This document shows positions 6,431-7,451 of a stretch of DNA of 7,451 bases, in pieces. The position numbers were made by a program, and so were the translations under genes. The stretch spans positions 1 to 7,451 of the forward strand of contig CALKDE010000325.1 of assembly GCA_938082955.1 (NCBI GenBank), read 5' to 3'. The notes below the pieces were generated by a model. It made no database searches. It was not told the DNA's origin and saw only the letters and a list, made by a program, of their open reading frames with translations. Position 1 is the first letter of the stretch, and the number at the start of each line of letters is the position of its first letter. This DNA comes from an uncultured Pseudomonadales bacterium (GTDB lineage Bacteria > Pseudomonadota > Gammaproteobacteria > Pseudomonadales > Pseudohongiellaceae).

Positions 6431-6568
6431 AGCAACTTGTGTTGCAAGCCAGCATAGAAATTCAGGGCATCGGGCATTTGGTCAATCACCTAGGTTTCTA
6501 ATCTTCATTAACTCATGTGCTTGTAGTGTGCCTAAAAGCACCTTAAGCGAATTGACTAATAAGTTGAT

Positions 6569-6718
6569 TTAGCTTTTCTGGAAACCACCGGCAAAGTCGT
6601 AAAACGTAGCAGTCAAACCTTCTAAAATTTTTCTATGCTCTAGCGTAACCTTACCAAGAACTCTGCAGCTAATTATTTCAAATATGCCAGAAAATTGATT
6701 AGGACGTGAACTTCCCAT
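6569..6718 (-). CDS. Doubtful small ORF, 49 residues
   Basis: ATG at 6718 to TAA at 6569, on the same strand as and upstream of the operon. The product begins MGSSRPNQFSG and ends FAGGFQKS, with a mixed, protein-like composition and no membrane segment. I recognise no family. There is no ribosome binding site before the ATG; the preceding bases are T-rich. It could be a small protein, the remnant of a gene broken when the cassette arrived, or chance. Confidence 0.15.
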   Translation of the reverse strand: MGSSRPNQFSGIFEIISCRVLGKVTLEHRKILEGLTATFYDFAGGFQKS

Positions 6719-6779
6719 AAAATGAAAATGTGAAGGGACACTAACAGTTTATCAACTTAATGGCGCGAGGCGGGTTTCT

Positions 6780-6797
6780 TGTAGTGGTCAAGTAATA
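6780..6797 (+). repeat. 18-bp direct repeat, right copy
   Basis: A perfect second copy of TGTAGTGGTCAAGTAATA (first copy 880-897), in the same orientation. The following bases (AAATGCCAAGG) no longer match the left copy. It lies between the operon and the metallo-hydrolase gene, so the two copies enclose the operon and its promoter. Confidence 0.75.
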
Positions 6798-7045
6798 AAA
6801 TGCCAAGGGTTAGGCTTAAGTTGTTAAATTAATAGTGTCGCTAAAAGCATGCTTGAGAGAAGGTAGGCTTCGCTCCCCAGATGGAACGTATTAAGCTCAT
6901 ATCTGCGCCACGTACGATGGCGGTAAAACGGCGAGATGTGACGGCATGTCTGCAACTTACTAGCTTGGAAAGGTTTATGCTAGGCACCACGGGTCACAGC
7001 CATCGAAATGCATTGTGAATACACACTCCTAGTAAGGGGCAGGAA

Positions 7046-7451
7046 ATGAAGATGGGAAAGCTACGCAAAATACTGTTATTCACCGTAACATCTCTTTGGT
7101 TATCAGCTACTACCAGCCTCTCTTATGGTCAGGGAAATTTTGCGGGGGTGGAACTTACCATAACGCTCGTCGCCGGCAATGTTTACATGGTACAGCGCCC
7201 GGGTGGTGGCGGTAACATCGGCGTTCAAGTTGGTCCCGACGGTGTACTCCTGGTGGACTCCCTGTTCGCACCACTGACGGACAGATTGGTAGCAGTCGTG
7301 AAGCAGGTGACCGACGAAGAAATTCGGTTTCTGGTCAACACCCATATCCATATTGATCACGTAGGCGGCAATGAAAATCTGGCAGACATGGGCGTGCTGA
7401 TCTTTGCTCATGACAACACGCGCCTGCGTTTTTTCGAGGAGAGAAGTCGCT
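7046..7451 (+). CDS. Secreted metallo-beta-lactamase-fold hydrolase (3' end outside window)
   Basis: The frame is open from an ATG at 7046 to the right edge (135 full codons). Residues 1-29 form a signal peptide: K-rich start (MKMGKLRK), hydrophobic core, and a probable cut near S-Y-G at 28, so the enzyme should be periplasmic. The mature domain has the early beta strands of the fold (GNVYMVQ 44-50, GGGGNIGVQVGPDGVLLVD about 53-71) and the zinc motif THIHIDHVGGN (99-109), in which H100, H102, D104 and H105 are the metal residues. The third metal His and the C-terminal half lie beyond the window, so lactamase, lactonase, thioesterase or other activity cannot be told apart. AAGGGG lies about 6 bases before the ATG; a second ATG at 7052 is possible. 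GC is about 59%. It is divergent from the operon and probably unrelated to it. Confidence 0.9.
   Translation, partial: MKMGKLRKILLFTVTSLWLSATTSLSYGQGNFAGVELTITLVAGNVYMVQRPGGGGNIGVQVGPDGVLLVDSLFAPLTDRLVAVVKQVTDEEIRFLVNTHIHIDHVGGNENLADMGVLIFAHDNTRLRFFEERSR

Larger units (their letters stand above)
6335..7045. other. Divergent region of about 710 bp, largely without genes
   Basis: This separates the left-reading operon from the right-reading metallo-hydrolase gene. It holds a candidate operon promoter (6390-6395), an inverted repeat (6413-6430), a smaller hairpin (GCAAC 6432-6436 with GTTGC 6441-6445), a doubtful 49-codon ORF on the minus strand (6569-6718) and the right copy of the 18-bp repeat (6780-6797). 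It is A/T-rich, as expected of non-coding DNA. I found no tRNA, no T-rich terminator and no SAM-riboswitch pattern. The leader from the predicted start of transcription is only about 50 bases, too short for one. Confidence 0.6.

Noticed and set aside
6354..6572. A 72-codon plus-strand ORF in the divergent region
   Set aside because: It starts with TTG without a ribosome binding site, runs antisense across the candidate operon promoter and the inverted repeat, and matches no family I know.
6881..7018. A 45-codon plus-strand ORF (begins MERIKLISAP) just before the metallo-hydrolase gene
   Set aside because: No ribosome binding site and no recognisable motif; short enough to be chance in the non-coding stretch.

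Overview
The window looks like chromosomal DNA of a free-living, probably marine, gammaproteobacterium. This rests on the character of the proteins (a secreted PDLQGVW-type protein of unknown function, a secreted metallo-beta-lactamase-fold hydrolase, an APC permease), on strong AAAGGAG-type ribosome binding sites and on moderate GC. No rRNA, tRNA or other taxonomic marker is present, so the assignment is an inference. I found no tRNA, rRNA, CRISPR array, intact insertion sequence or recognisable riboswitch.

Layout. Positions 1-799 hold the 5' two-thirds or so of a secreted protein of unknown function on the minus strand; it runs off the left edge. Positions 800-1072 are non-coding and carry one copy of an 18-bp repeat. 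Positions 1073-6334 hold five genes, all on the minus strand and transcribed right to left with gaps of 70, 30, 52 and 22 bp: a FucA-like class II aldolase, an MtnA/eIF2B-like sugar-phosphate isomerase, an MTA/MTI phosphorylase, a Cys/Met-metabolism PLP enzyme and an APC amino-acid permease. They almost certainly form one operon. Positions 6335-7045 are a largely non-coding divergent region with the probable operon promoter, a hairpin overlapping its -35 area, the second copy of the 18-bp repeat and one doubtful 49-codon ORF. Positions 7046-7451 are the start of a secreted metallo-beta-lactamase-fold protein on the plus strand; it runs off the right edge.

How the operon would work. Phosphorolysis of a 5'-methylthio (or 5'-deoxy) nucleoside gives a 5-substituted ribose-1-phosphate, the isomerase makes the ribulose-1-phosphate, and the aldolase splits it to dihydroxyacetone phosphate plus 2-methylthioacetaldehyde (or acetaldehyde). 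This is the logic of the DHAP shunt known for MTA and 5'-deoxyadenosine salvage, as opposed to the oxygen-dependent Met salvage pathway through MtnB/C/D. The PLP enzyme would either release methanethiol from methionine or capture methanethiol into an O-acylhomoserine, and the permease would move an amino acid such as methionine. Two points make this operon stand out. The phosphorylase carries Glu and Asn at the positions that specify 6-oxopurines, so inosine-type substrates (methylthioinosine or 5'-deoxyinosine) are more likely than MTA itself. The isomerase and the PLP enzyme are both divergent at otherwise conserved active-site positions.

The operon is lower in GC (about 49% in seven hand-counted 60-base lines) than both flanking genes (about 58-59%), and a perfect 18-bp direct repeat lies on each side of it. 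Together these suggest it arrived as a cassette.
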